IMG/VR virus record: IMGVR_UViG_3300024999_001891
Coordinates: 1 to 64,000 of that record
Length of the DNA stretch: 64,000 bases
Strand: one strand, 5' to 3'
Origin: a virus
Shown: positions 7,504 to 15,576 of the stretch, one piece after another
Layout of the letters: each line of letters starts with the position of its first letter
Numbering within the stretch: position 1 is the first letter of the stretch
Translations under genes and position numbers: made by a program
The notes under the pieces: model-generated
The model's database searches: none
Seen by the model: the letters and a program-made list of their open reading frames with translations, nothing else
What the model was told of the DNA's origin: nothing

Positions 7504-7962
7504 ATGAATATTGTAATTAATGAAGAGGCATTAAGGCAAAAATGTAATCCAGTTACATCACTTGATGATATGAGTAAAATCATAAGCCAAGTAAAAGAAA
7601 TGCATGAATTAATGGTTAATTCTAATGGATGTGGAATTGCCGCGCCACAAGTAGGAATTAATAAACAAATATTTTTAGCAGTATTAAGTAATGGAAGTAG
7701 GCTAGAATTATTTATTAATCCTCAGATTTTAGATAAAAGCAAAGAAACTGATGAGGATACTGAGGGCTGTTTAAGTATTCCAAATTGTTACGGAACAGTA
7801 GTAAGACACAAATCAATTAAAGTCAAGTATTTTAATGGGAAAGAAATTAAGACAAGAGTATTTGAAGGACTTGATGCAAGAATAGTCCAACATGAATACG
7901 ATCATCTTGAAGGAATATTATATACTGATAAAGCGACAAATATAATAAAGGAAGTGGTATAA
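7504..7962 (+). CDS. def: Peptide deformylase
   Basis: All three family motifs are present: GCGIAAPQVG near residue 41, EGCLSIP near 95 and QHEYDH near 129. The Cys and two His bind the metal, and Glu is the catalytic base. The enzyme removes the formyl group from nascent proteins. At 152 aa it is the size of bacterial enzymes, unlike the trimmed forms of some marine phages. It overlaps the next gene (ATAATG). Confidence 0.93.
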   Translation: MNIVINEEALRQKCNPVTSLDDMSKIISQVKEMHELMVNSNGCGIAAPQVGINKQIFLAVLSNGSRLELFINPQILDKSKETDEDTEGCLSIPNCYGTVVRHKSIKVKYFNGKEIKTRVFEGLDARIVQHEYDHLEGILYTDKATNIIKEVV

Positions 7963-8354
7963 TGTTATTAATTAATTATTGCAAAACAGGAATAGCTTAT
8001 GCTGATTTTGAAATTTTCACCGAGGTTGAAAGATGGATATCAGTTAATAAAAGATGGTCATTAAATAGTCCTGAGACAGATGTAAGGTTAGATGTTTCCG
8101 CGCAAAATATAGTTTATGCTTTTAAGCTTGCTATTATTAATGATCAAATTACTAAAGATCAAATAAAGATTTTTTGTAATGGAGTTGATATGGAGGTTGA
8201 TGAGTTTGGAGCGTTTCACGTGATACCAAAAGAATTTGATTTGATATGTGGGTTATTAAGAGATGTTGTTTCTGGAGGATGTAAAAAAAGAATATCTAAG
8301 GATATGTTGTCTGACTCTTGGGAGGAAGCAGAAAGAATAGTTGGACTAATATAA
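7962..8354 (+). CDS. Hypothetical protein, 130 aa
   Basis: It is coupled to the deformylase gene by a one-base overlap. The sequence appears alpha/beta with no Cys pattern or catalytic motif that I recognise. Its place suggests it is made with the deformylase, but no function follows from that. Confidence 0.7.
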   Translation: MLLINYCKTGIAYADFEIFTEVERWISVNKRWSLNSPETDVRLDVSAQNIVYAFKLAIINDQITKDQIKIFCNGVDMEVDEFGAFHVIPKEFDLICGLLRDVVSGGCKKRISKDMLSDSWEEAERIVGLI

Positions 8355-8397
8355 CAAGTAATAGAACAGGAATTTTATATTGAAAGGAAGTTATAAA

Positions 8398-8910
8398 TTG
8401 AATTATTATATATCTGATTTACATTTTTTTCATGCAAATATTATTAAATTTTGCAATCGACCATTTCATTCAGTTGAAGAAATGAATACAATACTAATTA
8501 AGAATTGGAATAATAAGGTTAGTGAAAGTGATAATATCTATATCTTAGGGGATATATCTTGGGGTACTGTTGAACAAACAATTTCAGTTATCAATCAATT
8601 GAAAGGTAATAAATTTTTAATTAGAGGTAATCATGACCATATTATTAAATATGCAGAAGTAAGTAAGCTGTTTAATTGGATTAGAGATTATATTATGATT
8701 AAAGATAATGGACAAAAAGTAGTATTATTTCATTATCCTATTAATGTTTGGGATTGTCAGTTTCATGGCTCTATTCATTTATATGGTCATGTGCATAATA
8801 ATTATGAGCAACATTCAGAACTTCTCACTTTGAAAAATGCTTATAATGTTAGCGTGGAAATGAATGATTATGAGCCAAAAACATTACAAGAAATTATAAA
8901 AAGAGTATAA
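8398..8910 (+). CDS. Calcineurin-like metallophosphoesterase, 170 aa
   Basis: The start is TTG 8398 behind GAAAGGAAG. The five metal-binding motifs are in order: ISDLHFFH, ILGDISWG, LIRGNHD, LFHYP and LYGHVHNN. The enzyme should hydrolyse phosphomonoesters or diesters with two metal ions. Proteins of this short type are frequent in phages; the substrate cannot be read from the sequence. Confidence 0.88.
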   Translation: MNYYISDLHFFHANIIKFCNRPFHSVEEMNTILIKNWNNKVSESDNIYILGDISWGTVEQTISVINQLKGNKFLIRGNHDHIIKYAEVSKLFNWIRDYIMIKDNGQKVVLFHYPINVWDCQFHGSIHLYGHVHNNYEQHSELLTLKNAYNVSVEMNDYEPKTLQEIIKRV

Positions 8911-8950
8911 TAGAAAGTCTATTCTATCATATTAAATAATGGAGGTTAAT

Positions 8951-9130
8951 ATGGACAATAATGAAAAGAAAATAAGGTCAGAGAATAGAAAAAAGTGGAG
9001 AGGTCGTGAATTAACCCTTACCTCTACAGAAGAGTTATACAATGCTGATCCAAATTGTAAACATGAGACTGTTGGATTGTTAAGTGGTGGAATAAAGTGT
9101 ATACATTGCAATGGTTGGTTTTGTTATTAG
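8951..9130 (+). CDS. Small zinc-binding protein, 59 aa
   Basis: The start follows GGAGG; an in-frame ATG at 8939 overlaps that site. The charged N-terminus is followed by CKHETVG and CIHCNGWFC, a possible zinc site. Confidence 0.65.
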   Translation: MDNNEKKIRSENRKKWRGRELTLTSTEELYNADPNCKHETVGLLSGGIKCIHCNGWFCY

Positions 9131-9167
9131 AAATAGAAGACTTATTTTATTACTAGGAGGAATTTTT

Positions 9168-9380
9168 ATGGCAGGTGGAGCTTTAAGAAGAGATTGCGAA
9201 AATTGTAATAATCAAGTAGAAGTATCGCAGTTTTCTTATCGTTGTAAGTTTGGAGAAAAAGTGTTTAAAGAATGCCAATTAGATTATCCTAAAGAAATAA
9301 AGATGTGTAGAAAAATGTCTGAGATAGATCGAAACTTAGTATTTAAAAAAGATCGCTTTGTCTTATTAGAAGGAATTTAA
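9168..9380 (+). CDS. Small Cys-rich protein, 70 aa
   Basis: AGGAGG precedes the ATG. Cys residues in CENC, RCKF, ECQL and MCRK suggest a metal-bound fold. A dyad repeat (9133-9150) lies just upstream. Function unknown. Confidence 0.65.
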   Translation: MAGGALRRDCENCNNQVEVSQFSYRCKFGEKVFKECQLDYPKEIKMCRKMSEIDRNLVFKKDRFVLLEGI

Positions 9381-9396
9381 AGATAGGAGGAATATT

Positions 9397-9612
9397 ATGT
9401 TTTATGTAATAAGAAATGAACAAAATAAATATTTTGAAATAACTGAATATCATGGAAATTATGTTTTTGTAAGCAATAATCCTTTATACGCTCAAAGATA
9501 TATTGATCTTAAAGTAGCAAATAAAGAAGTAAAAAGATTAAATAAAGATTTTAGAACTTGTAATGAAAAACTTTGCGTTTGTAGAGCGGATATTAATATA
9601 TCTAAGGTATAA
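9397..9612 (+). CDS. Hypothetical protein, 71 aa
   Basis: AGGAGG precedes the ATG. The product is a small alpha/beta protein (FYVIRNEQNKYFEITEYHG start) with two Cys near the end (CNEKLCVC). No family recognised. Confidence 0.65.
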   Translation: MFYVIRNEQNKYFEITEYHGNYVFVSNNPLYAQRYIDLKVANKEVKRLNKDFRTCNEKLCVCRADINISKV

Positions 9613-9633
9613 AAAAGAAAGAGGGGTTGTAAA

Positions 9634-9936
9634 ATGTCAAAATTATTTAAATTTACTTTATGTTTTATTGGAGCGTCTTTATTATTAGTAGGATGTGGAT
9701 CTACAGGAAAAGAATCTGCTCCTATAATACCTTCACCAATAGTTAATCAATTTACTATTACTAAAGATTTAGGTGAATTAGTAGATATAAATGATTGTAA
9801 ACAACATGTATATATTATTGAAGATCGAGAAACAAATATTCAATATTTATGGGTGCGTGAAACTAGAGTTTTTGGTGGTGCAGGAGGAATAACTCCATAT
9901 TTAGGGAAAGAAGGCCAAATAACTAGGTCTAAATAA
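9634..9936 (+). CDS. Lipoprotein, DUF6440-like
   Basis: A signal peptide ends in the lipobox LLLVGC, so the Cys at about residue 21 should be lipidated. The rest (IIEDRETNIQYLWVRE and GGAGGITPYL) resembles the DUF6440 pattern. It would sit outside the cell membrane of the Gram-positive host. A surface role such as blocking other phages is possible but unproven. Confidence 0.7.
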   Translation: MSKLFKFTLCFIGASLLLVGCGSTGKESAPIIPSPIVNQFTITKDLGELVDINDCKQHVYIIEDRETNIQYLWVRETRVFGGAGGITPYLGKEGQITRSK

Positions 9937-9957
9937 ATTTTGAAAGGAATTAATAAA

Positions 9958-10116
9958 ATGCAAACTAAATCTGTTGATAAATGTATTTGTCCATATTGTG
10001 AAGTTATTTTTTATGTTAGCTATTCTTTATTAGACGAACCGTGTTTAACTTGTCCATCATGCCATAAAGTAATGGGGGTTGATTTTTCAATAGAGTATAC
10101 TTGTACAACCCTTTAA
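9958..10116 (+). CDS. Zinc-ribbon protein, 52 aa
   Basis: Three Cys motifs (KCICPYC, PCLTCPSC and YTC) dominate the short sequence. GAAAGGAA precedes the ATG. Likely a one-zinc fold; role unknown. Confidence 0.65.
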   Translation: MQTKSVDKCICPYCEVIFYVSYSLLDEPCLTCPSCHKVMGVDFSIEYTCTTL

Positions 10117-10131
10117 GAAAGTAGGTAATAT

Positions 10132-10287
10132 ATAATTTTTACATGTGAATGTTGCAATATAGCGCATAAAGAAAGTGAAAGATTTAAAAATTTATACACT
10201 ATAAAATCTAAACTAAGACCATTTGTAATTATTTGTATAAGTTGTGCTAGAAAAATATTAAAAAGGGATGTGTCTATTTTGTTATGA
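10132..10287 (+). CDS. Small Cys protein with apparent AUA start
   Basis: The frame IFTCECCNIAHKE...ICISCARKIL is protein-like, with two CxxC pairs, and ends at TGA inside the next gene's start. No ATG, GTG or TTG fits; AUA at 10132 lies six bases after a TAGG site. Two CxxC motifs about 30 residues apart are typical of the zinc ribbons around it. Confidence 0.55.
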   Translation: MIFTCECCNIAHKESERFKNLYTIKSKLRPFVIICISCARKILKRDVSILL

Positions 10288-10427
10288 AGATACCTATAAC
10301 TGAACCATGTAAAAGATGTGGAGGATCTGGGTTTTCTAGATATGGAACTGGTTACAATGCTGTTTGCGATGAGTGTGGAGGAATTGGGGAAACATTAATT
10401 GGATGGAAAGAAGATGATAAAAAGTGA
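10284..10427 (+). CDS. DnaJ-type zinc-finger peptide, 47 aa
   Basis: CKRCGGSGF and CDECGGIGE are two CxxCxGxG repeats as in the central domain of DnaJ, without the J domain. Such short forms are common in phages and may bind unfolded proteins or nucleic acid. It overlaps both neighbours. Confidence 0.7.
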   Translation: MKIPITEPCKRCGGSGFSRYGTGYNAVCDECGGIGETLIGWKEDDKK

Positions 10428-10615
10428 TGTTTATTATTTGTTATATAATATTTTTAATAATAAGTTTTAATATTATTAAAGATTATTATATAAACTATAA
10501 TATAATTGACACAATTGATTGCAAAATTAAAGTAAGAGATTTAATTATTCTTATAGTTCCTGTTGGAAATTTTATGTTTTATATGTATTTTATGTACAAA
10601 TTATTTATTAAATGA
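10427..10615 (+). CDS. Small membrane protein, 62 aa
   Basis: It starts in a TGATG overlap. Two hydrophobic segments (FIICYIIFLIISFNII and LIILIVPVGNFMFYMYFMY) flank a short polar part, predicting two membrane helices. Function unknown. Confidence 0.65.
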   Translation: MFIICYIIFLIISFNIIKDYYINYNIIDTIDCKIKVRDLIILIVPVGNFMFYMYFMYKLFIK

Positions 10616-10628
10616 GGAGATGTTTATA

Positions 10629-10796
10629 ATACTGAAGTTAATTATTCTATATATTATTATGTTAGTTTTATTTTATGGTTTTTCATGTAATTATGGATTT
10701 CATATCAAACCAAATAAACATAAAGTAATAAGTACACTTATATTTTCTGGACTTATAATTGCAATACCATTATTATCATTGACAAATATACAATAA
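10629..10796 (+). CDS. Small membrane protein with apparent AUA start
   Basis: The 13 bases before this AUA (GGAGATGTTTATA) are the same as those before the ATG of the gene at 10844, so AUA sits exactly where ATG does there. An in-frame ATG at 10620 overlaps the ribosome site. The 55-aa product is mostly two hydrophobic segments. Its last codons contain the -35 box of the next promoter. Confidence 0.6.
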   Translation: MLKLIILYIIMLVLFYGFSCNYGFHIKPNKHKVISTLIFSGLIIAIPLLSLTNIQ

Positions 10797-10807
10797 TGTG
10801 ATATAAT
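10779..10807 (+). promoter_or_regulatory. Sigma-A-type promoter
   Basis: TTGACA (10779-10784), 17-base spacer ending AATAATGTGA, then TATAAT (10802-10807). The -35 is made from the Leu-Thr codons of the upstream gene. Confidence 0.8.
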
Positions 10808-10843
10808 TATAGTAGTATTTTTATATAGAAGGAGATGTTTATA

Positions 10844-11014
10844 ATGTCATTATTTGCTAATCAACCTATGATTTGCTGTATATGTGGAAAAGAATTTAAT
10901 TTTGGTTTTAATTATCATGGTGTTCCTGCTTGCTCAAATCATTGTTGGGATGAATATCAATGGAGGAGAACGTTATTTATAATGGGAAAAGAGTATATAA
11001 AATATAATGATTGA
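10844..11014 (+). CDS. Small zinc-finger protein, 56 aa
   Basis: MICCICGKEFNFG and ACSNHCWDEY give a C-C/C-C or C-C/H-C zinc site. GAAGGAG precedes the ATG. The last codons overlap the next start. Confidence 0.65.
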   Translation: MSLFANQPMICCICGKEFNFGFNYHGVPACSNHCWDEYQWRRTLFIMGKEYIKYND

Positions 11015-11168
11015 ATTTAGAGATGACCTTGAAACTCTTAGATATGTATTAAGTCTTTGTGACCCTAGATATGATTCTGGCGAAGGAATGGTATGTCAAT
11101 TTTGTGAAGCAACGGAAGGTGAGACTCATAAACCTAATTGTATTTACGGAAAATTAACAAATTGGTAA
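11007..11168 (+). CDS. Hypothetical protein, 53 aa, Cys-containing
   Basis: It overlaps the previous gene by 8 bases. Cys at LCDP, VCQFC and NCIYG may bind a metal. Its stop codon overlaps a copy of the dyad repeat. Confidence 0.6.
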   Translation: MIEFRDDLETLRYVLSLCDPRYDSGEGMVCQFCEATEGETHKPNCIYGKLTNW

Positions 11169-11185
11169 TAGAACGTGGATTCTAT
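11168..11185 (+). repeat. Intergenic dyad repeat, best copy of about 17
   Basis: This copy reads ATAGAA, six bases, TTCTAT, and pairing extends to 8 bp on each side. Other copies start at 1553, 1912, 4121, 4398, 5093, 5916, 6968, 8361, 8910, 9133, 11598, 27500, 27741, 30244, 31729 and 39987. All are 18 bases long with exactly six bases in the centre and all lie at or just after stop codons. The centre differs in every copy. It could be an RNA hairpin with a six-base loop or a DNA site for a dimeric protein. Confidence 0.8.
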
Positions 11186-11211
11186 TACTTATTAAAAGGA
11201 GGTAAAAATTA

Positions 11212-11601
11212 ATGTCAAAATGTAAACATTGTGGAGAAGAAGTAGATTGGTTTGATTTAGATATTAGTATTTTTGGTCATAAATGCAAGCAAAAATACGA
11301 CGTAAAAATAAAATCAGATCTAACTTGTACGGAATGTAATTTTTGCAATGAAACTGTCCGTTTTTATGATGAAAATGGTGTTTCTGATGCTTTTGAACCT
11401 AAAAAATACGTATTATGTATTGATTGCGCAAAGGAAAAATTTCAATCTAAAAAACATACGGAAAAAGAGATTTTAGAGCTTGCAGACCAATTAGCAAAGT
11501 CTTGTCGTTACATTATTGAAGGAAATGTAATGGGTTTAGGGATATACTTAGAAGTGATGAGAAAAATGTTAATAAATTATAATAACGCTAGAAAAGAATA
11601 G
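11212..11601 (+). CDS. Zinc-ribbon protein, 129 aa
   Basis: CKHCGEE and KCKQ at the N-terminus, CTECNFC near residue 40 and CIDCAKEKF near 70 suggest two zinc sites. The C-terminal third is helical (EKEILELADQLAKSCRYI). AAAAGGAGG precedes the ATG. Confidence 0.7.
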   Translation: MSKCKHCGEEVDWFDLDISIFGHKCKQKYDVKIKSDLTCTECNFCNETVRFYDENGVSDAFEPKKYVLCIDCAKEKFQSKKHTEKEILELADQLAKSCRYIIEGNVMGLGIYLEVMRKMLINYNNARKE

Positions 11602-11638
11602 AATCGCAATTCTATTACTAAATAAAGGAGGAGCTTTA

Positions 11639-11863
11639 TTGGCTAATACTGATAAATTCTTAGGAATATTAACGAACGAAGAACTATATGATGCTTTTGA
11701 AGAGATTCGTGAGATGAAATTAACTGGAACTTTAGGAAGCGGTGTAGTAAGAAAAGTATGGAAATCTCTTAACGAATTATTCTCTACTACATTTAGTTTA
11801 GATTATGTTTTTCACGAAATAACTTATGAAATAGCTAAAAGATGGCATGAAGAAGGATTATAA
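11639..11863 (+). CDS. Hypothetical helical protein, 74 aa
   Basis: It starts at TTG behind AAAGGAGGAG. The sequence is mainly helical (NEELYDAFEEIREMKLTG). No family recognised; a dyad repeat lies just upstream. Confidence 0.65.
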   Translation: MANTDKFLGILTNEELYDAFEEIREMKLTGTLGSGVVRKVWKSLNELFSTTFSLDYVFHEITYEIAKRWHEEGL

Positions 11864-11894
11864 AATTATTTTGTATCTGAAAGGAGAAAGTTAT

Positions 11895-12185
11895 ATGTTT
11901 GAAGTAAATAAGTTAAGCGATTCTGAGTTAATAGAAAAAGCTCATGCGACTGATGTGGTTAATATACTAGAATTTGATATTAAGGATATTCCATCTGAAG
12001 GATTAGTAGAAAAACCTTATCTTGAAGAAACTGTAATTGAACTTAAATATAACCCAAATTATGGAGATGATAGAATATGTGTGTGCGGTCATTCTTATTA
12101 CAGACATTTTGATTCTTATGAAAATATGGATGCCATTGGTTGTAAATATTGTTATGATTGTCGAAATTTTGTTGAAAAAATTTAA
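11895..12185 (+). CDS. Zinc-binding protein, 96 aa
   Basis: The start follows AAAGGAG. The C-terminal half contains CVCGHSYYRHF and CKYCYDCRNF, a Cys/His cluster that may bind zinc. The N-terminal part (LSDSELIEKAHATD) is helical. Confidence 0.7.
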   Translation: MFEVNKLSDSELIEKAHATDVVNILEFDIKDIPSEGLVEKPYLEETVIELKYNPNYGDDRICVCGHSYYRHFDSYENMDAIGCKYCYDCRNFVEKI

Positions 12186-12194
12186 GACTTAAGT

Positions 12195-12223
12195 TTGACA
12201 GTTATTTGAAAAAATGTTACAAT
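12195..12223 (+). promoter_or_regulatory. Sigma-A-type promoter
   Basis: TTGACA (12195-12200), 17 bases, TACAAT (12218-12223). It drives the short lipoprotein gene, which is then closed by a hairpin. Confidence 0.8.
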
Positions 12224-12253
12224 ATATCTAATAAATAAGAAGGAGGTAATGAA

Positions 12254-12424
12254 ATGAATCGAAAATATTTACTTATGGTTGTAGTGATTGCTTTATGTAG
12301 TGCGTTCTTGGTCGGTTGCGATGACAGCAGTAGTAAATCTATGACCAATAAACAAGTTCAGCAAATGCATCAGTGGGAAGCGGATAATGCTAAAAGAGCA
12401 TGGGATAACGCTCCTGCAAAATAA
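12254..12424 (+). CDS. Small lipoprotein, 56 aa
   Basis: A signal peptide (MNRKYLLMVVVIALCSAFL) ends with the lipobox LVGC. The mature part is only about 36 residues and polar. It has its own promoter and a hairpin behind it, so it is expressed as a single gene. Exclusion of other phages at the surface is a plausible role but is inference. Confidence 0.75.
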   Translation: MNRKYLLMVVVIALCSAFLVGCDDSSSKSMTNKQVQQMHQWEADNAKRAWDNAPAK

Positions 12425-12429
12425 AGTTA

Positions 12430-12456
12430 ATTTCTACGTCAGAACGGCGTAGAAAT
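12430..12456 (+). terminator. Hairpin between two single-gene units
   Basis: ATTTCTACG (12430-12438) pairs with CGTAGAAAT (12448-12456). No T-run follows, so termination may be weak, but it lies exactly between a gene end and the next promoter. Confidence 0.6.
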
Positions 12457-12461
12457 AATAC

Positions 12462-12490
12462 TTGACACATACAGAGTAATGTATTATATT
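12462..12490 (+). promoter_or_regulatory. Sigma-A-type promoter
   Basis: TTGACA (12462-12467), 17-base spacer with AGTAATGT, then TATATT (12485-12490). It drives the HNH gene. Confidence 0.78.
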
Positions 12491-12521
12491 ATATTTAATG
12501 AAAGGAAGGTGGTTTTAAATT

Positions 12522-13079
12522 ATGTATAAAAATGAAAAATGGAAACCTATTAAAAATTATGAAGGTCTTTATGAGATATCTAATTTTGGAAGAATCTTCA
12601 GTCTAAGAAGAAATAAAATGTTAAAACATATTAAAAGTGGTGGTGTATTATTTGTTTCGTTATGTAATAAATTTTCAAAATATTATCGTGTATCACATTT
12701 AGTAGCGGAGACGTTTATACCAAATACGTATAATTCAAAATGTTTACGACATAAGGATGGAGATAATTTAAATGTTAATTTAGAGAATATTGAGTGGGTT
12801 GTAAATAAAAAATTGTTAAATATTAAGAAAGAAAAGGTTTGTAAATGGGTTATATTATGTAAACAATTAGGTATAACGGCATATACCATAGGGGAGATGA
12901 TTGAAAAATTAAAACTAGAAGGATACGAAAAAACACATAGGCAATCCATAAGTCTTTGCTTGAAGGGAAAACAAAAACATCATTATGGTCTAACATTTAT
13001 AAATATAAAACCTGAAATATCAGAAAATATTCTTATAAATGATTTAATTAATAAATATTATGAGGATAAAGCGTCTTAA
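12522..13079 (+). CDS. NUMOD4-HNH homing endonuclease
   Basis: The N-terminus (EKWKPIKNYEGLYEISNFGR) is a textbook NUMOD4 segment. It is followed by an HNH-type region (RVSHLVAETFIP, RHKDGDNLNVNLENIEWV) with the His, Asn and His expected of the nuclease. The C-terminal third looks like a helical DNA-binding part. It has its own promoter. It is free-standing, not inside a visible intron, and is a selfish element that would cut a phage lacking it. Confidence 0.88.
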   Translation: MYKNEKWKPIKNYEGLYEISNFGRIFSLRRNKMLKHIKSGGVLFVSLCNKFSKYYRVSHLVAETFIPNTYNSKCLRHKDGDNLNVNLENIEWVVNKKLLNIKKEKVCKWVILCKQLGITAYTIGEMIEKLKLEGYEKTHRQSISLCLKGKQKHHYGLTFINIKPEISENILINDLINKYYEDKAS

Positions 13080-13088
13080 ATAAAAAGC

Positions 13089-13117
13089 TTGACACAATTA
13101 AAGTAATGTGATATACT
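13089..13117 (+). promoter_or_regulatory. Sigma-A-type promoter
   Basis: TTGACA (13089-13094), 17-base spacer ending AGTAATGTGA, then TATACT (13112-13117). It precedes the 86-aa and 533-aa genes. Confidence 0.82.
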
Positions 13118-13140
13118 TGTTTTATGGAAGGAGGTAAGAA

Positions 13141-13401
13141 TTGAAACTTCTTTATTGTGGTTATTGTGGAGATGTATTTAATATAGGTTATGAATCAAAG
13201 AAATGTAGTTGCGGTAGAACGAGTGGATTATACTTAGATAATGTAAATGCAAGATATAGCGGTAAACATGCTGTACCATTAGGATTTGCAAATAATTCTT
13301 TTGACAATGCTTTAAAAAGACAACCGAACTCAGGAATGGGAAAAGAATTTTCAGCATTTGTAATTCCAGTAATATGTGACACTTTTGTTAAACGAATATA
13401 A
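13141..13401 (+). CDS. Zinc-ribbon protein, 86 aa
   Basis: It starts at TTG behind GGAGG. CGYCGDVF and CSCGRTSG form a zinc knuckle pair, followed by a strand-rich part (ARYSGKHAVPLGFANNSF). It is the first gene of a two-gene unit with the 533-aa protein. Confidence 0.7.
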   Translation: MKLLYCGYCGDVFNIGYESKKCSCGRTSGLYLDNVNARYSGKHAVPLGFANNSFDNALKRQPNSGMGKEFSAFVIPVICDTFVKRI

Positions 13402-13431
13402 AATAATGTAAAATTTAAGGAGTGAAATGAA

Positions 13432-15033
13432 ATGACAGTAAAAAAAGACATTTTAGGTGATGATTGTTATCCAGATTTTCTAAGATCTATAAGAGATAAT
13501 TTTAACTCGGTTATTGGTGAAAGTGCAAAATTACTTACTACTGATGCAGTACAATTATTTGAAGCGTTTTTGAGTGGAATTCCAGTTGTCGCACGACAAC
13601 ATTATACTTGTAGAGCATGTAAAAAATTCGTTGATAACTTCGGTGGATTAGTAATTAGTTCTGATGAAGGCGTGATTAAGTCAGCACTTTGGAATGAGGA
13701 TTTAGTACCTAAATACTTTAAAAAATCAGTAAAGGCTATGAAAAATATTGTTTTGAAATCTAGGGTAAATGGTATTTTTAAATCAGATGCTAAAGTTTTA
13801 GGCCAACCAGTTACAGGAGAATGGCATCACATGTCAGTAGAGTTACCTTCCGCTATGGTTTATCGTTCAAGATTAAAAACAGTTGATCAAGAAATAGCAA
13901 GTTTGCTAGAAGAACACAGGATTTTAATTGCAGGTTTATTGGAATACTCAATTGAAACAGTAAACCAAGCAGTTACACTCTTAAAGACAGGATCTTTAAC
14001 TAGGTCTGATAGATTTATTGCTATAGCAAATTGGATAAAAGACCTTCATGAAAAATGCTCTAATGCTAAAAATAGTAATGAGCGTAACAATATTATATGG
14101 TTAGCAGTTGTCACAGCACCTTCTGGATATTGCCATATTAAGAGTTCGATAATTGGTTCTTTACTAGATGATATATCGGCAGGACTATCTTTTGAATCTA
14201 TTAGTCGTAGATTCGCAGACAAAATGGATACTTATCAGCGTCCACAGTCTGCACCAAAAGCAGGAAATATTGCACAGGCAGAAAAAATATTTAAAACATT
14301 AGGATTAGAAAATTCTCTTTTCCGCAGATTTGCTGAATTTGAAGAAGTTCAAACAATGTGGAGCGCAAAAGTCAAGAAGCAGAAACAACAAGTAGAAAGT
14401 AATGGAGTATTCTCTCATGTTCAAAATAAGGGTAGTGAAAAACGAAGTTCCGCAATGAATATTCCTCCTGTTATTATGACATGGAGAAGATTTCTTGAAA
14501 CAGTTCTTCCACTAGCTGAAAACATTGAATTTCTCGTAAAGGATGAAGTAGATAATTATTCTGCAATTACTACAGCATTACATGGTGATGCACCTCCGAT
14601 TATACAGTGGGACAGTGAATTTGTACGCAATCCTTTTTCGTGGTATATAATTTTTGGTGGATCGCTACCTAAAAGATGGGGATTGTCAGCAGGATATCGT
14701 AAAGTAACTGGAGTTTGTTATCAGCCTTCGATGTGGAATGGTGGTTCAGAACATCAAGGAGAAGCTGTAATGTTTCTTTTAGATGGAGCAAAGGATAGTG
14801 AGCATAAGAACGCTGAAAATATTGGTAATGCGTTGTTTCCAGAAATACTAAAATCAGAACTAAGAGAAGTTCGTTCGACAATTGAAGCATTTGCAAAAAA
14901 GGCAAATATTGAAGGATACGACAAATCTTCTGCTTGTGGAATTAGATTACGAAAAGGAACTAATTTTAATTCTACGTTCCGAGTGACAACAAATACTGGA
15001 ACGGCGATATACACATTAGATAGATGGGATTAA
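13432..15033 (+). CDS. Large protein of unknown function, 533 aa
   Basis: A clean gene with an AAGGAG site and high, even coding quality. A CxxC lies near residue 59 (YTCRACKKF) and a Trp/Gly-rich region lies near 390-440 (WGLSAGYRKVTG, SMWNGGSEHQGE). The C-terminus looks beta-rich (FNSTFRVTTNTGTAIYTLDR). I do not recognise the family. Its size and own promoter suggest an important infection protein rather than a small accessory one. A hairpin begins immediately after the stop. Confidence 0.8.
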   Translation: MTVKKDILGDDCYPDFLRSIRDNFNSVIGESAKLLTTDAVQLFEAFLSGIPVVARQHYTCRACKKFVDNFGGLVISSDEGVIKSALWNEDLVPKYFKKSVKAMKNIVLKSRVNGIFKSDAKVLGQPVTGEWHHMSVELPSAMVYRSRLKTVDQEIASLLEEHRILIAGLLEYSIETVNQAVTLLKTGSLTRSDRFIAIANWIKDLHEKCSNAKNSNERNNIIWLAVVTAPSGYCHIKSSIIGSLLDDISAGLSFESISRRFADKMDTYQRPQSAPKAGNIAQAEKIFKTLGLENSLFRRFAEFEEVQTMWSAKVKKQKQQVESNGVFSHVQNKGSEKRSSAMNIPPVIMTWRRFLETVLPLAENIEFLVKDEVDNYSAITTALHGDAPPIIQWDSEFVRNPFSWYIIFGGSLPKRWGLSAGYRKVTGVCYQPSMWNGGSEHQGEAVMFLLDGAKDSEHKNAENIGNALFPEILKSELREVRSTIEAFAKKANIEGYDKSSACGIRLRKGTNFNSTFRVTTNTGTAIYTLDRWD

Positions 15034-15053
15034 AGAGTGATTAACTTCACTCT
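15034..15053 (+). terminator. Hairpin behind the 533-aa gene
   Basis: AGAGTGA (15034-15040) pairs with TCACTCT (15047-15053) directly after the stop codon. The following CCCTTAAAA has no clear T-run. The next 90 bases hold no gene that I can support. Confidence 0.5.
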
Positions 15054-15143
15054 CCCTTAAAAATAAAATTAAAGGCTATTTTAGTAAATTGATCAGCGAT
15101 GGTTAAAATGCAAATCTTATGAGGATCGAGGGGCGAAAAGATT

Positions 15144-15326
15144 ATGAGAAATTCAATTAGTATTATAAACGATGTTAATATGATGGATTGTGGAGATGAA
15201 TTTTGTACGTGTCAAATATGTGGTGACAATAAAGAAAATGGTGGGACTTGTTCACATTGCTTTACCTGTATTAATGGACAAAAGGCTGAAGGAAGTAATT
15301 TAGAGTGTTTTTCAGACAAGAAGTAA
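15144..15326 (+). CDS. Cys-rich protein, 60 aa
   Basis: Cys at MDCGDEFCTCQICG, TCSHCFTC and LECF would allow two metal sites in 60 residues. The ribosome site (GAGGGG) is somewhat far from the ATG. Function unknown. Confidence 0.6.
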   Translation: MRNSISIINDVNMMDCGDEFCTCQICGDNKENGGTCSHCFTCINGQKAEGSNLECFSDKK

Positions 15327-15386
15327 TTTTTAAAAATCAACCATCTATTGTGACAGAGATAAATTAAAAAAAAGGAGATTAAAAAC

Positions 15387-15575
15387 ATGAATAAATATCA
15401 TTATTTTATTTGCTACAATACTTATGAGGGAGGAATTTCTAATTGTAATCTTGATTTAGATTATGAAATTACCTCAATTGATCACGTAGAAGAAATTGAA
15501 AAAACAATTGCTCGAAGTTTTGGTGTTTCCGATGTAGCTATGATGGGATGGCAATTGTTAAGGAAGGATGTTTAA
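15387..15575 (+). CDS. Hypothetical protein, 62 aa
   Basis: AAAAAGGAG precedes the ATG. The product is a small alpha/beta protein (YHYFICYNTYEGGISNCN start, then VEEIEKTIARSFG). It ends two bases before the secreted Ser/Pro-rich protein. Confidence 0.65.
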   Translation: MNKYHYFICYNTYEGGISNCNLDLDYEITSIDHVEEIEKTIARSFGVSDVAMMGWQLLRKDV

Positions 15576-15576
15576 G

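Noticed and set aside
10563-10796. 77-codon gene starting at ATG 10563
   Set aside because: The first part overlaps the upstream membrane gene in another frame without a ribosome site; AUA 10629 fits the leader better.
12430-12456. Strong intrinsic terminator
   Set aside because: The stem is good but there is no T-run; kept only as a hairpin of uncertain strength. The same holds for 17248-17273 and 25740-25765.
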